From Marthasterias glacialis (taxonomy: Eukaryota; Echinodermata; Asteroidea; Forcipulatida; Asteriidae): a stretch of DNA of 64,000 bases. The stretch spans positions 10,113,065 to 10,177,064 of the forward strand of contig OU452238.1 of the NCBI GenBank assembly GCA_911728455.2. The letters are read 5' to 3'. Below, one piece after another: positions 1 through 10,200 of the stretch. Each line of letters begins with the position of its first letter. The first letter of the stretch is position 1. Position numbers and translations under genes: made by a program. Under the pieces are notes generated by a model, which did not search any database, had not been told where the DNA came from, and saw nothing but the letters and a program-made list of their open reading frames with translations.

Positions 1-3000
1 GGCGCTTTTGCTTTCGCTGTGGCGCTTTTGCTTTTGCCGTGGCGCTTTTGCTTTTGCCGTGGCACTTTTGCTTTCGCCGTGGCCCTTTTGCTTTCGCCGT
101 GGCGCTTTTGCTTTCGCCGTGGCGGTTTTGCTTTCGCCTTTGCCCTTTTGCTTTCGCCGTGGCCCTTTTGCTTTCGCCATGGTGCTTTTGGTTTTGCCGT
201 GGCGCTTTTGCTTTCGCCGTGGCGCTTTTGCTTTCGCCGTGGCGCTTTTGCTTTTGCCGTGGCGCTTTTGCTTTTGCCGTGGCGCTTTCGCTTTCGCCGT
301 GGTGCTTTTGATTTCGCCGTGGCCCTTTTGCTTTCGCCAGTGCACTTTTGCTTTCGCCGTGGCGCTTTTGCTTTCGCCGTGGCGCTTTTGCTTTCGCCTT
401 TGCCCTTTTGCTTTCGCCGTGGCCCTTTTGCTTTCGCCATGGTGCTTTTGCTTTTGCCGTGGCGCTTTGCTTTCGCCGTGGCGCTTTTGCTTTCGCCGTG
501 GCCCTTTTGCTTTCGCCAGTGCACTTTTGCTTTTGCCGTGGCTTTTTGCTTTTGCCGTGGCGCTTTTGCTTTTGCCGTGGCGCTTTTGCTTTTACCGTGG
601 CGCTTTTGCTTTTGCCGTGGCGCTTTTGCTTTTGCCGTGGCGCTTTTGCTTTCGCCGTGGCGCTTTTGCTTTTGCCGTGGCGCTTTTGCTTTTGCCGTGG
701 CGCTTTCGCTTTCGCCGTGGTGCTTTTGATTTCGCCGTGGCTCTTTTGCTTTCGCCGTGGCCCTTTTGCTTTCGCCAATGCACTTTTGCTTTTGCCGTGG
801 CGCTTTTGCTTTTGCCGTGGCGCTTTTGCTTTCGCTGTGGCCCTTTTGCTTTCGCCATGGCACTTTTGCTTTTGCCGTGGCACTTTTGCTTTCGCCGTGG
901 CCCTTTTGCTTTCGCCGTGGCGCTTTTGCTTTCGCCGTGGCGCTTTTGCTTTCGCCTTTGCCCTTTTCTTTCGCCGTGGCCCTTTTGCTTTCGCCATGGT
1001 GCTTTTGCTTTTGCCGTGGCGCTTTGCTTTCGCCGTGGCGCTTTGCTTTCGCCGTGGCGCTTTTGCTTTCGCCGTGGCCCTTTTGCTTTCGCCAGTGCAC
1101 TTTTGCTTTTGCCGTGGCTTTTTGCTTTTGCCGTGGCGCTTTTGCTTTCGCTGTGGCGCTTTTGCTTTTGCCGTGGCGCTTTTGCTTTTGCCGTGGCACT
1201 TTTGCTTTCGCCGTGGCCCTTTTGCTTTCGCCGTGGCGCTTTTGCTTTCGCCGTGGCGGTTTTGCTTTCGCCTTTGCCCTTTTGCTTTCGCCGTGGCCCT
1301 TTTGCTTTCGCCATGGTGCTTTTGGTTTTGCCGTGGCGCTTTTGCTTTCGCCGTGGCGCTTTTGCTTTCGCCGTGGCCCTTTTGCTTTCGCCATGGCGCT
1401 TTTGCTTTTGCCGTGGCGCTTTTGCTTTGGTCTTTTGCTTTCAACCATGGCGCTTTTGCTTTCGCCTTTGCCCTTTTGCTTTCGCCATGGCACTTTTGCT
1501 TTAGCCGTGGTGCTTTTGCTTTTGCCGTGGTGCTTTTGATTTCGCAGTGGCCCTTATGCTTTCGCCGTGGCCCTTTTGCTTTCGCCGTGGCACTTTTGCT
1601 TTTGCCGTGGCCCTTTTGCTTTTGCCGTGGCGCTTTTGCTTTCGCTGTGGCCCTTTTGCTTTCGCCTTGGCACTTTTGCTTTTGCCGTGGCACTTTTGCT
1701 TTCGCCGTGGCCCTTTTGCTTTCGCCGTGGCGCTTTTGCTTTTGCCGTGGCGCTTTTGCTTTTGCCGTGGCGCTTTTGCTTTCGCCATGGCGCTTTTGCT
1801 TTTGCCGTGGCGCTTTTGCTTTTGCCGTGGCGCTTTTGCTTTCGCCGTGGCCCTTTTGCTTTCGCCGTGGCCCTTTTGCTTTCCCCGTGGCGCTTTTGCT
1901 TTTGCCGTGGCGCTTTTGCTTTCGCCGTGGCGCTTTTGCTTTTGCCGTGGCGCTTTTGCTTTCGCCATGGCGCTTTTGCTTTTGCCGTGGCGCTTTTGCT
2001 TTCGCTGTGGCGCTTTTGCTTTGGTCTTTTGCTTTCAACCATGGCGCTTTTGCTTTCGCCTTTGCCCTTTTGCTTTCGCCATGGCACTTTTGCTTTCGCC
2101 GTGGCCCTTTTGCTTTCGCCGTGGCCCTTTTTGCTTTCGCCGTGGCCCTTTTGCTTTCGCCATGGCACTTTTGCTTTTGCCGTGGCTCTTTTGCTTTTGC
2201 CGTGGCCCTTTTGCTTTCGCTGTGGCTCTTTTGCTTTCGCCATGGCACTTTTACTTTTGCCGTGGCACTTGTGCTTTTGCCGTGGCGCTTTTGCTTTCGC
2301 CTTGGCCCTTTTGCTTTCGCCATGGCGCTTTTGCTTTCGCTGGGCGCTTTGCTTTGGCCCTTTTGCTTTCAACCGTGGCCCTTTCGCTTTTGCCGTGGTG
2401 CTTTTGCATTTGCCGTGGCCCTTTTGCTTTTGCCATGGCGTTTTTGCTTTCGCCGTGGCGCTTTGCTTTGGCCCTTTTGCTTTCAACCTTGGCCCTTTTG
2501 CTTTTGCCGTGGCGCTTTTGCTTTCGCCGTGGCCCTTTTGCTTTTGCCATGGTAATTTTGCTTTCGCCGTGGCCCTTTTGCTTTCGCCGTGGCCCTTTTT
2601 GCTTTCGCCGTGGCCCTTTTGCTTTCGCCATGGCACTTTTGCTTTTGCCGTGGCTCTTTTGCTTTTGCCGTGGCCCTTTTGCTTTCGCTGTGGCTCTTTT
2701 GCTTTCGCCATGGCACTTTTACTTTTGCCGTGGCACTTGTGCTTTTGCCGTGGCGCTTTTGCTTTCGCCTTGGCCCTTTTGCTTTCGCCATGGCGCTTTT
2801 GCTTTCGCTGGGCGCTTTGCTTTGGCCCTTTTGCTTTCAACCGTGGCCCTTTCGCTTTTGCCGTGGTGCTTTTGCATTTGCCGTGGCCCTTTTGCTTTTG
2901 CCATGGCGTTTTTGCTTTCGCCGTGGCGCTTTGCTTTGGCCCTTTTGCTTTCAACCTTGGCCCTTTTGCTTTTGCCGTGGCGCTTTTGCTTTCGCCGTGG

Positions 3001-3200
3001 CCCTTTTGCTTTTGCCATGGTAATTTTGCTTTCGCCGTGGCGCTTTTGCTTTTGCCGTGGTGCTTTTGCTTTTGCCGTGGCGCCTTTGCTTTTGCCGTGG
3101 TGCTTTTGCATTTGCCGTGGCCCGTTTTGCTTTCGCCATGGCGCTTTTGCTTTCGCCGTGGCCCTTTTGCTTTCGCCATGGCGCTTTTGCTTTCGCCGTG
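1..3200. repeat. 20-bp minisatellite array, about 160 copies, left end outside window
   Basis: The unit is GGCGCTTTTGCTTTCGCCGT with point variants (GGCCC, GGCAC, GGTGC, CCATGG, CTTTTG). The period is exactly 20 bp, so copies line up every 20 bases for long runs, with occasional 1-bp and larger indels. Because 20 is not a multiple of 3, three units form a 20-residue peptide repeat, and the unit has no stop on either strand. This creates stop-free runs of several hundred codons in every plus frame (FAFAVALLL-type) and lysine/arginine-rich ones on the minus strand (AKAKAPRRKQKRHG-type). These are predicted to be non-coding. The array stops abruptly at about 3200 in unique sequence. Confidence 0.95.
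2100..3035. repeat. 468-bp higher-order duplication inside the 20-bp array
   Basis: Two successive blocks of 468 bp, about 2100-2567 and 2568-3035, carry the same ordered series of variant units. Markers include the five-T unit (2121 and 2589) and the GGTAATTTTG unit (2551 and 3019), each offset by exactly 468. Another long-range copy inside the same array links about 121-200 with about 1255-1335. This shows amplification by block duplication as well as by single units. Confidence 0.85.
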
Positions 3201-3849
3201 ACAGTTGTGGGCCACCGTACGTACCATTTTCAAAACTACATGAATCTCTGCCAGTTGAATGTTTGATGTTACAGTTCCTTGATGGTGATTAGTCACATTG
3301 AAGACTGATACTTCGAGACATTATTTTGAGGAGGGTTGTTCTTTGTTGTCAGACAACGTTAACTGGTGTTCAAAAGATGCAGTGAAGCCGATTTAGTCAT
3401 CTAAACAAAAGCGATCCCCTGGTTGGGAGGTTGTGTTGGACGTGTCTTTTCGTGATGGTTCGGTGGAATATTTTGGAATTCAGAACGCCTCCACAAGGTC
3501 ATGACCCCTGCCATCTGTGCAGACAGCCAGGAGTTAAAACTTAGCTTATAATAGTCAATCAGGCAACTTTATTGACACCTTCCGACATGCTCAAATGGAG
3601 GCATGGAGGGAGGGAAAGGTGGAGGCATGGTCTGTAGGACCGAGGGAATGGGTAGCAAAACAATGGGTGCTATTTTGTTTATGCATGCCCCGAAAATGTG
3701 ATAGTTTGAAACCCCGCCCCTCCCTAGCAATAATCTGAGTTCTGGGCAATCATAGGCCTGAGCAATATATCTCTTTCGAGCACATCTAAATTATGACCTT
3801 CGTGAAAAATTCAGTTACAATTACCAGTCACATTAACGTTATTGGAGCT
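3201..3849. other. unique intergenic sequence
   Basis: About 650 bp between the 20-bp array and the MITE. I see no convincing exon, RNA gene or repeat. Short frames running out of the array into this segment end at ordinary stops. Confidence 0.5.
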
Positions 3850-4247
3850 CTTAAAGGCATTGCATACGTTTGGTAATGACTCTGAAAATTTTTGGCAATA
3901 AAAACTTACTTGGTAAGAAGTACAGCAGCTTTGGATAGTATAATGCATTTTGAGAAACGTTTCACTTCGAAGTACTGCAGTTATGGAGAAATATGTCACT
4001 TTTTATCACCCAAAAATTTGAATCTGAGAAGCGTTATGGCCGTAACGCTTCTCAAAATGTGTATTCCAATGACGGATACTTCTTCTGCGTGAACACAACC
4101 GCTCCAGATTTTTGGTGATATCTCAAAAACGCTGCCACCTTTTGAAATGAAATTTACACAGGTTAGTTTTATGGTATATATCTACAATTATATAGCATTA
4201 AGGCAAACGTACGGTTCAAAAAACCAAAGGTATACTTTGCCTTTAAG
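3850..4247. mobile_element. MITE of about 400 bp, echinoderm-type
   Basis: The ends are inverted copies: CTTAAAGGCATTGCATACG at the left and, read on the other strand from the right, CTTAAAGGCAAAGTATACC. The interior has the layout I recall for a very abundant echinoderm MITE family: TTACTTGGTAA near the left end, a GAGAAACG block, a central near-palindrome (GAAGCGTTATGGCCGTAACG, about 4030-4050), then TTTACACAGGTTAG near the right end. I could not fix a target-site duplication. Family recognition is from memory; the terminal repeats are seen directly. Confidence 0.6.
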
Positions 4248-4879
4248 TGTTCTTAACTGTATCAAATTTAAAGGGCCAATGGAATGGAAATATTTTATGC
4301 CATCCTTGGAAATTTATGCCAATCCTATTGTGTCCCACTTAACCTTACTTTTTGGTTTTATGCTAACGTGAATTTCCATATTCTGGAGCAAAATTGTGAT
4401 TTCATGTCAGACAAAAACTCAGTGTTGCAATGAGTTTATGCACAAAAAGTTGACAGTTTTTAGAAACTTGTCTAATAAGTGCTTTCCATTAAGCAACTCT
4501 TGGGGTTTCCAATTTCATGAATTTCAACAGAAAACCACAGTGTCTCCCTGGTATGACATCACGATAACAGCGCCCCCAATGGTCTGGAAAGGCGTGAATT
4601 TATTTAATGTTTAATTAAAGAAGTGCGCTCTTTGCAATACAATTTTATCAAAAACGGATGTCAATTAGTTTTCATACACTTAAGGGGATTAAGACAGCCC
4701 CGTATTCCCAATATTGTTCAATCAGCCTAGATGGCCCTTGGAACTTTCAAAGAAGGTGCCGTTTGCAACATAAACTAATATTGTGTAACTACTTATATAG
4801 TACAAAAAGCACACTCTTTAAAATGGTGTCAAAGTTCAGAGTTTTACCTGAGCCAGTTACTACCCAAAATTAAATATTC
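4248..4879. other. intergenic sequence with one arm of a 37-bp inverted repeat
   Basis: No gene is recognised. Positions 4691-4727 are an exact reverse complement of 6246-6282 (37 of 37 bases); the remainder is AT-rich and featureless to me. Confidence 0.5.
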
Positions 4880-5015
4880 ATTATTTTGAGGACCTGGATC
4901 GAATTTCGCCTTTGAACTGGAGCCTTGTATGTGGATTAGGATTTTCAATCCCTACCTGATTGCGTGGATTTTCCCGATTGGGCTTTTCCTCCCACATCTA
5001 AAACTGAACATTTCT
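4880..5015 (+). mobile_element. decayed SINE copy (same family as 59560-59735)
   Basis: The 3' part shares a diagnostic string with the SINE at 59560-59735: a block around CCTGATTGCGTGG, then CCCACATCTAAAACTGA and TTTCTTC, in the same order and spacing. The tRNA-like head is strongly eroded here (ATCGAATTTCG in place of a clean B box). Orientation is plus. Confidence 0.55.
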
Positions 5016-6917
5016 TCTCGTTTCGTATTTACTTGCGCTTGCGCCGTTGGATGTGTAATTAAATATGGGGGGAAAAAACATAAAAAATTGTATTTCAAGA
5101 TGAAGGGAAAACAGTTCAAGTTTCATGTATTATCCCAAATCCATCACCCGAGGAGGCCCTGCGTTACGCTGCCTTAATGAGAGGGTACAGGGAACAAAAA
5201 GACGACGACGGTAAAGAAAAACAAAAATGACGCCATACGCGGATTCCATCAATCTGAATGAAAGAAAACCCCGCATATTTAGCAAGTCTATCTGGGCATC
5301 CTATTATTATGACCACCGCGGGGCGATTTGTAGCTGGTGCGGGATTACTTGGCATTGTAAATCAAACTGACAATACGTGGACATCCGTACTTTAGAGATT
5401 TTAAAGGGCAAATGAAGTTGCAATTTTGATGGAGATAGGCTTAACTGATTTAGTAGACACCCACGTTATAGTGAATAAATCATTAGGTCTTTCAAGTACA
5501 CTATTGAGAATTGTTTGGACTTAATAAGCAGTTTGACGAGTGGTTTTAATGGTCATATTTGCTAAATGGGGGAGCTGTCTTAAAAAGCGCCAGGGATGTG
5601 TGTTGTGAGAATTGCGATAACTTGCGTCCAAAAACGCATTTGCGGACATAGGGTGCCATACTTCACTGCACAAACGGTTGTGCTACATTGGACCAAAATG
5701 GCGTCCAGCAACCACACTATCAAATAAAACTGGTCCCTCCATTCCGCAAGTCTCTCAATACACAGCTCTGAAAAGCGCTAGATAAAATCAATGTCAATAG
5801 CACCAAAGGATCTGTACAAAAAACAACACAGCATCTCTTTAAAGACAAAACTTTCAAGCGCCAAGAAAGTCTGGATATTAAGTTAACCTGTGAAAAGGTC
5901 AGAAATGAAACCATCTTGAATGCATAGACCAATACCGGTTTAAATTGACAACATGTTCCCCGGAGAATTCATATTCATCGTTGTTTCGTGGGTAAACAAG
6001 AAATCGAGAAAATGTGTTGAAACAGCGAATTTTTTGCAAATGCTTTTAAGCGCCTCAAAACAGCTTTTTCTTACCTCACTGCAGCAGAACAACAAGAGTA
6101 TTACAATACCTTTATAACGCACTGTTGTTTCCAACAGTTTTCGGGGAAAAAAAAGATCCTGTTGGTACTTTAAGCTATTATGGCCGTAATTCTCCAGAAC
6201 TTGATGTTGAGCTAAGAATGTTAGCAAGTAGACCAAGCACTCGCTGGCTGATTGAACAATATTGGGAATACGGGGCTGTCTTGTTTCCCTGTCTAGGGAA
6301 GGCAGATGGAAAAGTGTAATCGCATCGTGAAAGACATGAATGTGATGAGAAAATTGGCGCGTCTTTAAAGATGTGCATGGATGGTTGGAGTGTTAGATTG
6401 CTTTGCTCTGATCAATCGGCTACTATTTCATACTGCTCATCAAGGGAAGCACGCAGCTCTACTGCCTTCAATTAGACCTCTGGCCACGGTTGGCTTAAGG
6501 TGGATCTTACCCACTGCTTTTAAAGGTCGGGACCATGTCGCATATAGAGGTCACATAGCACTGATTTGTGTTTATCAGTATATATCATCACACCACTTGG
6601 CGATTTCCCATTTGTAAAGTGTCACATTAATAGTCTGCGTACATTATTTGAATTACCCGGACAAGAATGTTGACAAAAACTTTGCCAATTGTCAAATCAA
6701 AACTTGAAACTTTAGTGTGCAAGATAAACAAAAAAATATGGTCAGTTGTCATTTTGAAATAAACTTGTATGATATTCTATATATCAATGATTTTACTAGC
6801 CGTGTATATGACATTTATTCTCGTATGAAATAAATGTAAAGGAGAAAAAGAGGAGAAATACTCCGAAAATCGTTTATAGCTCATTTTCTACTGACTTTTG
6901 TATGTTTTATTCTTCAG
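5016..6917. other. upstream region of receptor gene 1
   Basis: About 1.9 kb without a recognised coding exon. It holds the second arm of the 37-bp inverted repeat (6246-6282). The end of the stretch (CTGAC at about 6890, a T-rich tract, AG at 6916-6917) has the form of a branch point and 3' splice site, so the region probably lies in a 5'-UTR intron of gene 1. No TATA box or transcription start could be assigned. Confidence 0.4.
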
Positions 6918-6949
6918 TGTCAGGCCAAGTGCGTTTCCTGTACGTCACA
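6918..6949 (+). other. probable 5'-UTR segment of receptor gene 1
   Basis: The 32 nt between the predicted acceptor (AG at 6916-6917, preceded by TTTTATTCTTC) and the chosen ATG at 6950. An in-frame ATG at 6902 lies upstream of the acceptor and would be intronic, which is the reason to prefer 6950. Confidence 0.4.
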
Positions 6950-7285
6950 ATGACGTCATATGAGGTAGACATTACGGGTGTGTTGAATGACACCTCATAT
7001 AAATCATGGCTTGATCTGTACACCATGGAGCCGGGACCAGAGACAGTGTTCGTACCGGTTGTCTGGTCGCTCATTATAGCCATCGGAGTCACCACTAATG
7101 CCGTGGTCGTCTACGTGGTCATGTTACACATGAAAATGACAACAGTGACTAACTACTACATCGTCAACTTGGCACTGACTGATATATCCTATCTACTGTT
7201 TTGTACGCCGTTCACTACGCTGACGTTCACACTATATGGTTACCTGACTGAAGGGATGTGTAGAGTCATATCGTATGTACAACAG
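6950..7285 (+). CDS. gene 1 coding exon 1 (N-terminus to start of TM3)
   Basis: 112 codons, ending in CAG before the donor GTAAAG (intron phase 0). It encodes the extracellular N-terminus, TM1, TM2 and the first TM3 residues (CRVISYVQQ). The start codon overlaps a perfect TGACGTCA palindrome at 6951-6958, which may be coincidence because it is coding. Confidence 0.85.
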
Positions 7286-10200
7286 GTAAAGTGAGTAGGT
7301 TACTCGACTTTTTATATCCCATTGTTTGGTTTCCACTCGGGCCGTTTCTAAAATGGCGGCTGCATCGTCGGCTACGGCTGTTGTTAAACGTATTGTTAAG
7401 GGCAACCTATGCTCCAACGCATGTTAACTTGGTGATCAAGCTACAGTCGTAGCTGCAGCCACTTATTCGGAAACGGTTACCAGTACTATTATAACAATGC
7501 TATATGGATTTTGCCTTGTTGTTATGTGAACACGTGGTCATATTACGCATAAAACTTCAATAGTGTCACTGTCACATCTTCAATTTGCAACTGAACTATA
7601 TCTACTGCTTCGTATGCCCTTAACTACGCTGAGGTTGACACTGAATGATTACTAGAATTACACACATAACGATATCTTTGGAGAGGGCAGGGAAATAAAT
7701 TCTGCCTCCAGCTGGTGCGTGCACGGGTGGGGTGGGGTGCGGGCTTGGAGATCGAGGGCTCATCCCTATGGTATGGTGTTATAAAGACGCGAAATGTTCT
7801 CGCCTCGTACCATCGCGTATAGTGCCGTCACCCGTCGCGTCGTGCCGTCGCCGTCTCCTTATCTGTCCTTCTCATCGAACTTTGGATGGTTACTAATTTT
7901 GCTGAATATAAATTTGGGATGACACCTTTACAACTTAAAAAAATGCTTCATATTATGTCATCACCAGTTTTCATTTCAAGTTTAAGATTGAAATATTTGT
8001 TGTGTACATATGAGTTGCGTCCATACAGCAGCATTACAATTATAAGAAATCATGGAATTGTAACGTTTTTGTGGAAAGCAACATTGTAAAGTAGCTTTCC
8101 AATCAAACAGTAAGGCATTTAATATGTAAGATTTACAGACAGTAAAATATGTTTAATATTAACTAATATGTTAGATTTACATCTAATGTGAGGCTCTGAA
8201 CGCTTTAGATTTTACCACAAAGCTCAGGCGGTTGTGTCTTGTTTTCCTTTTTTATTTAAACAAATATGTATTCGATGTGTATGGATTTGTGTTCTTAGCT
8301 GTAGTCTTATTTTTGTTGTGGTGAACAATTAATGTATACTCTTTTACATCAACAACAGGAACAACAACCACGACCAACTTACGGACAAAAATACAAACAG
8401 TAACTATTCATTTACATGTTTTGCAAAATATGGAATCCGAAATTTTTCCAAACTGATTTGCTGAATTTTTTTGTTTTTTACAATTGTTGATTTTTTCAGT
8501 CCATATCTGGGAAAAGAAAATTACAAAACTGACATCTCTTAAAGTAGAGAACAGAGAGTTAAATTTGTTTAGAGCACAGAAAGAACGTTAAAGCATTAAA
8601 GCAAGCACGAATCAATGAAACTATGTTGTTTATTAAAAAAAAATAATACAAAATAATGTTGAAAACATGGTACCAGAATGCGTTGTGAAAGCTGATTTTG
8701 TGTAGTGTTGTGAACGTGTTGATCCTTTTCAATGCCTAACTTGGAGGGGGTGGGGTCGGGCGTGGGTTGTTGCTTGCCTTAATTGTCACTAATTATTAGT
8801 GCCCAAAGTCATCAGCAACCTCTGTTGAAGGATGCTACTACGCGTATTCGAGGGCGCCACCTATTGTTACAAAAACGGGCGACGGCACGACGCAAAGTGC
8901 GACGGCACGACACGACGCAACGGCAGAAGGAGACTGCAGGATGCGACGGCACGACGGGAAGGCACGAAGCGACGGGCAATTTGGCGTCTTCAGAACACCA
9001 TACATCCCATCCCCTCAATGCCCAAACTGCAACTTTGAAACAATTTCCCCATTACTTTTTCTTTTTTCTCTCTTTGAGAATACAGACAAAACCGGACCTG
9101 GGGGGGGGGGGGGGGGGGGCCTTGTGCACCGTCGAGCATCCTCCTTGATCGAGCCTCACTCATGGTTACCTGACTGAGGTACAGGGTCGGGCTATATTTA
9201 GGACCGGGCTACATTTTGCCAGTACAAAGACTGAGGCACAATGAGATCTGAGTACATTTAGGTTTCAGACCACATTTAGGGCCCGCACACCACCATCCCC
9301 AGCACATCCCCCAACCATACCCTCGCCCCGTTCACATTACACAAGGCGAATAATCTTACACTGGCTGCACTCATTTTTGTCCATGTATTTTTGTTTAACC
9401 CCCAGGCTTCTGTCCATGCCACCTGTATGACTCTAACTATCATGAGTGCAGATCGCTACTTTGCCATCGTGTATCCAATCAAGTCAATGAAATACAGGAC
9501 CAGACGACTATCATTTCTTCTCAACCTCAGTGTGTGGATCCGTAAGTTTACTCTTCAAACATTATACAAATGTTGCCTGCTGTGATGTGGTCCATGCTGT
9601 TTTGGACACCCGAGGGGGGCAGATGGCACCCGAGGCGAAGCCGAGGGTGCCATCGGCCCCCCGAAGGTGTCCAAAACAGCATGGACCACATATCACAGCA
9701 GACAACAATTGTTTTGTTATACCATTGTACTATATTGCAGGATTTTTAAAAAGGCCCTTACCGACATAGTTTGCAGACGACAATATTTAATTCAACAAAA
9801 GTGCGTCCATTGCAAATTTTTTATCAACCAACTGGTCCCTATCGCGAGCATCATATCAAAAGTACAGTAGCGTGCATAGTACCAGTGGTTGCTCAGTAAC
9901 CGCTAATGTGGTTGTACAGATCAATGGGGACGATGAAATAATGTTCTGAAAACGATCTAGGTAATGGACACGGGCATCATGACCTACCTCTTTCTCGGGT
10001 GTATTTGCCAACTTCAATATGCATATCAATGGGGACGATGAAATGAATTTTCTGTGGACGATCTAGGTAATGGACCCCGACAACATCACTTTTGGGGGGG
10101 AAGACATGACATTTTGTATTATGTCACGGGATTGGTTCTCGACCAATAAAAAATCACAGTCTAATACCATGGTATAACAAAATTGTTTGCATAATGTACT

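Noticed and set aside
8-3296. Long open frames of 236-735 codons on the plus strand and up to 580 codons on the minus strand in the 20-bp array
   Set aside because: All arise from a stop-free 20-bp unit; several overlapping frames on both strands cannot all be real. The peptides are pure low-complexity repeats and the frames end at once outside the array.
6902-6949. Upstream ATG at 6902 as the start of gene 1
   Set aside because: It lies before a strong 3' splice site (AG at 6916-6917) and would add residues without family support; ATG at 6950 is preferred.
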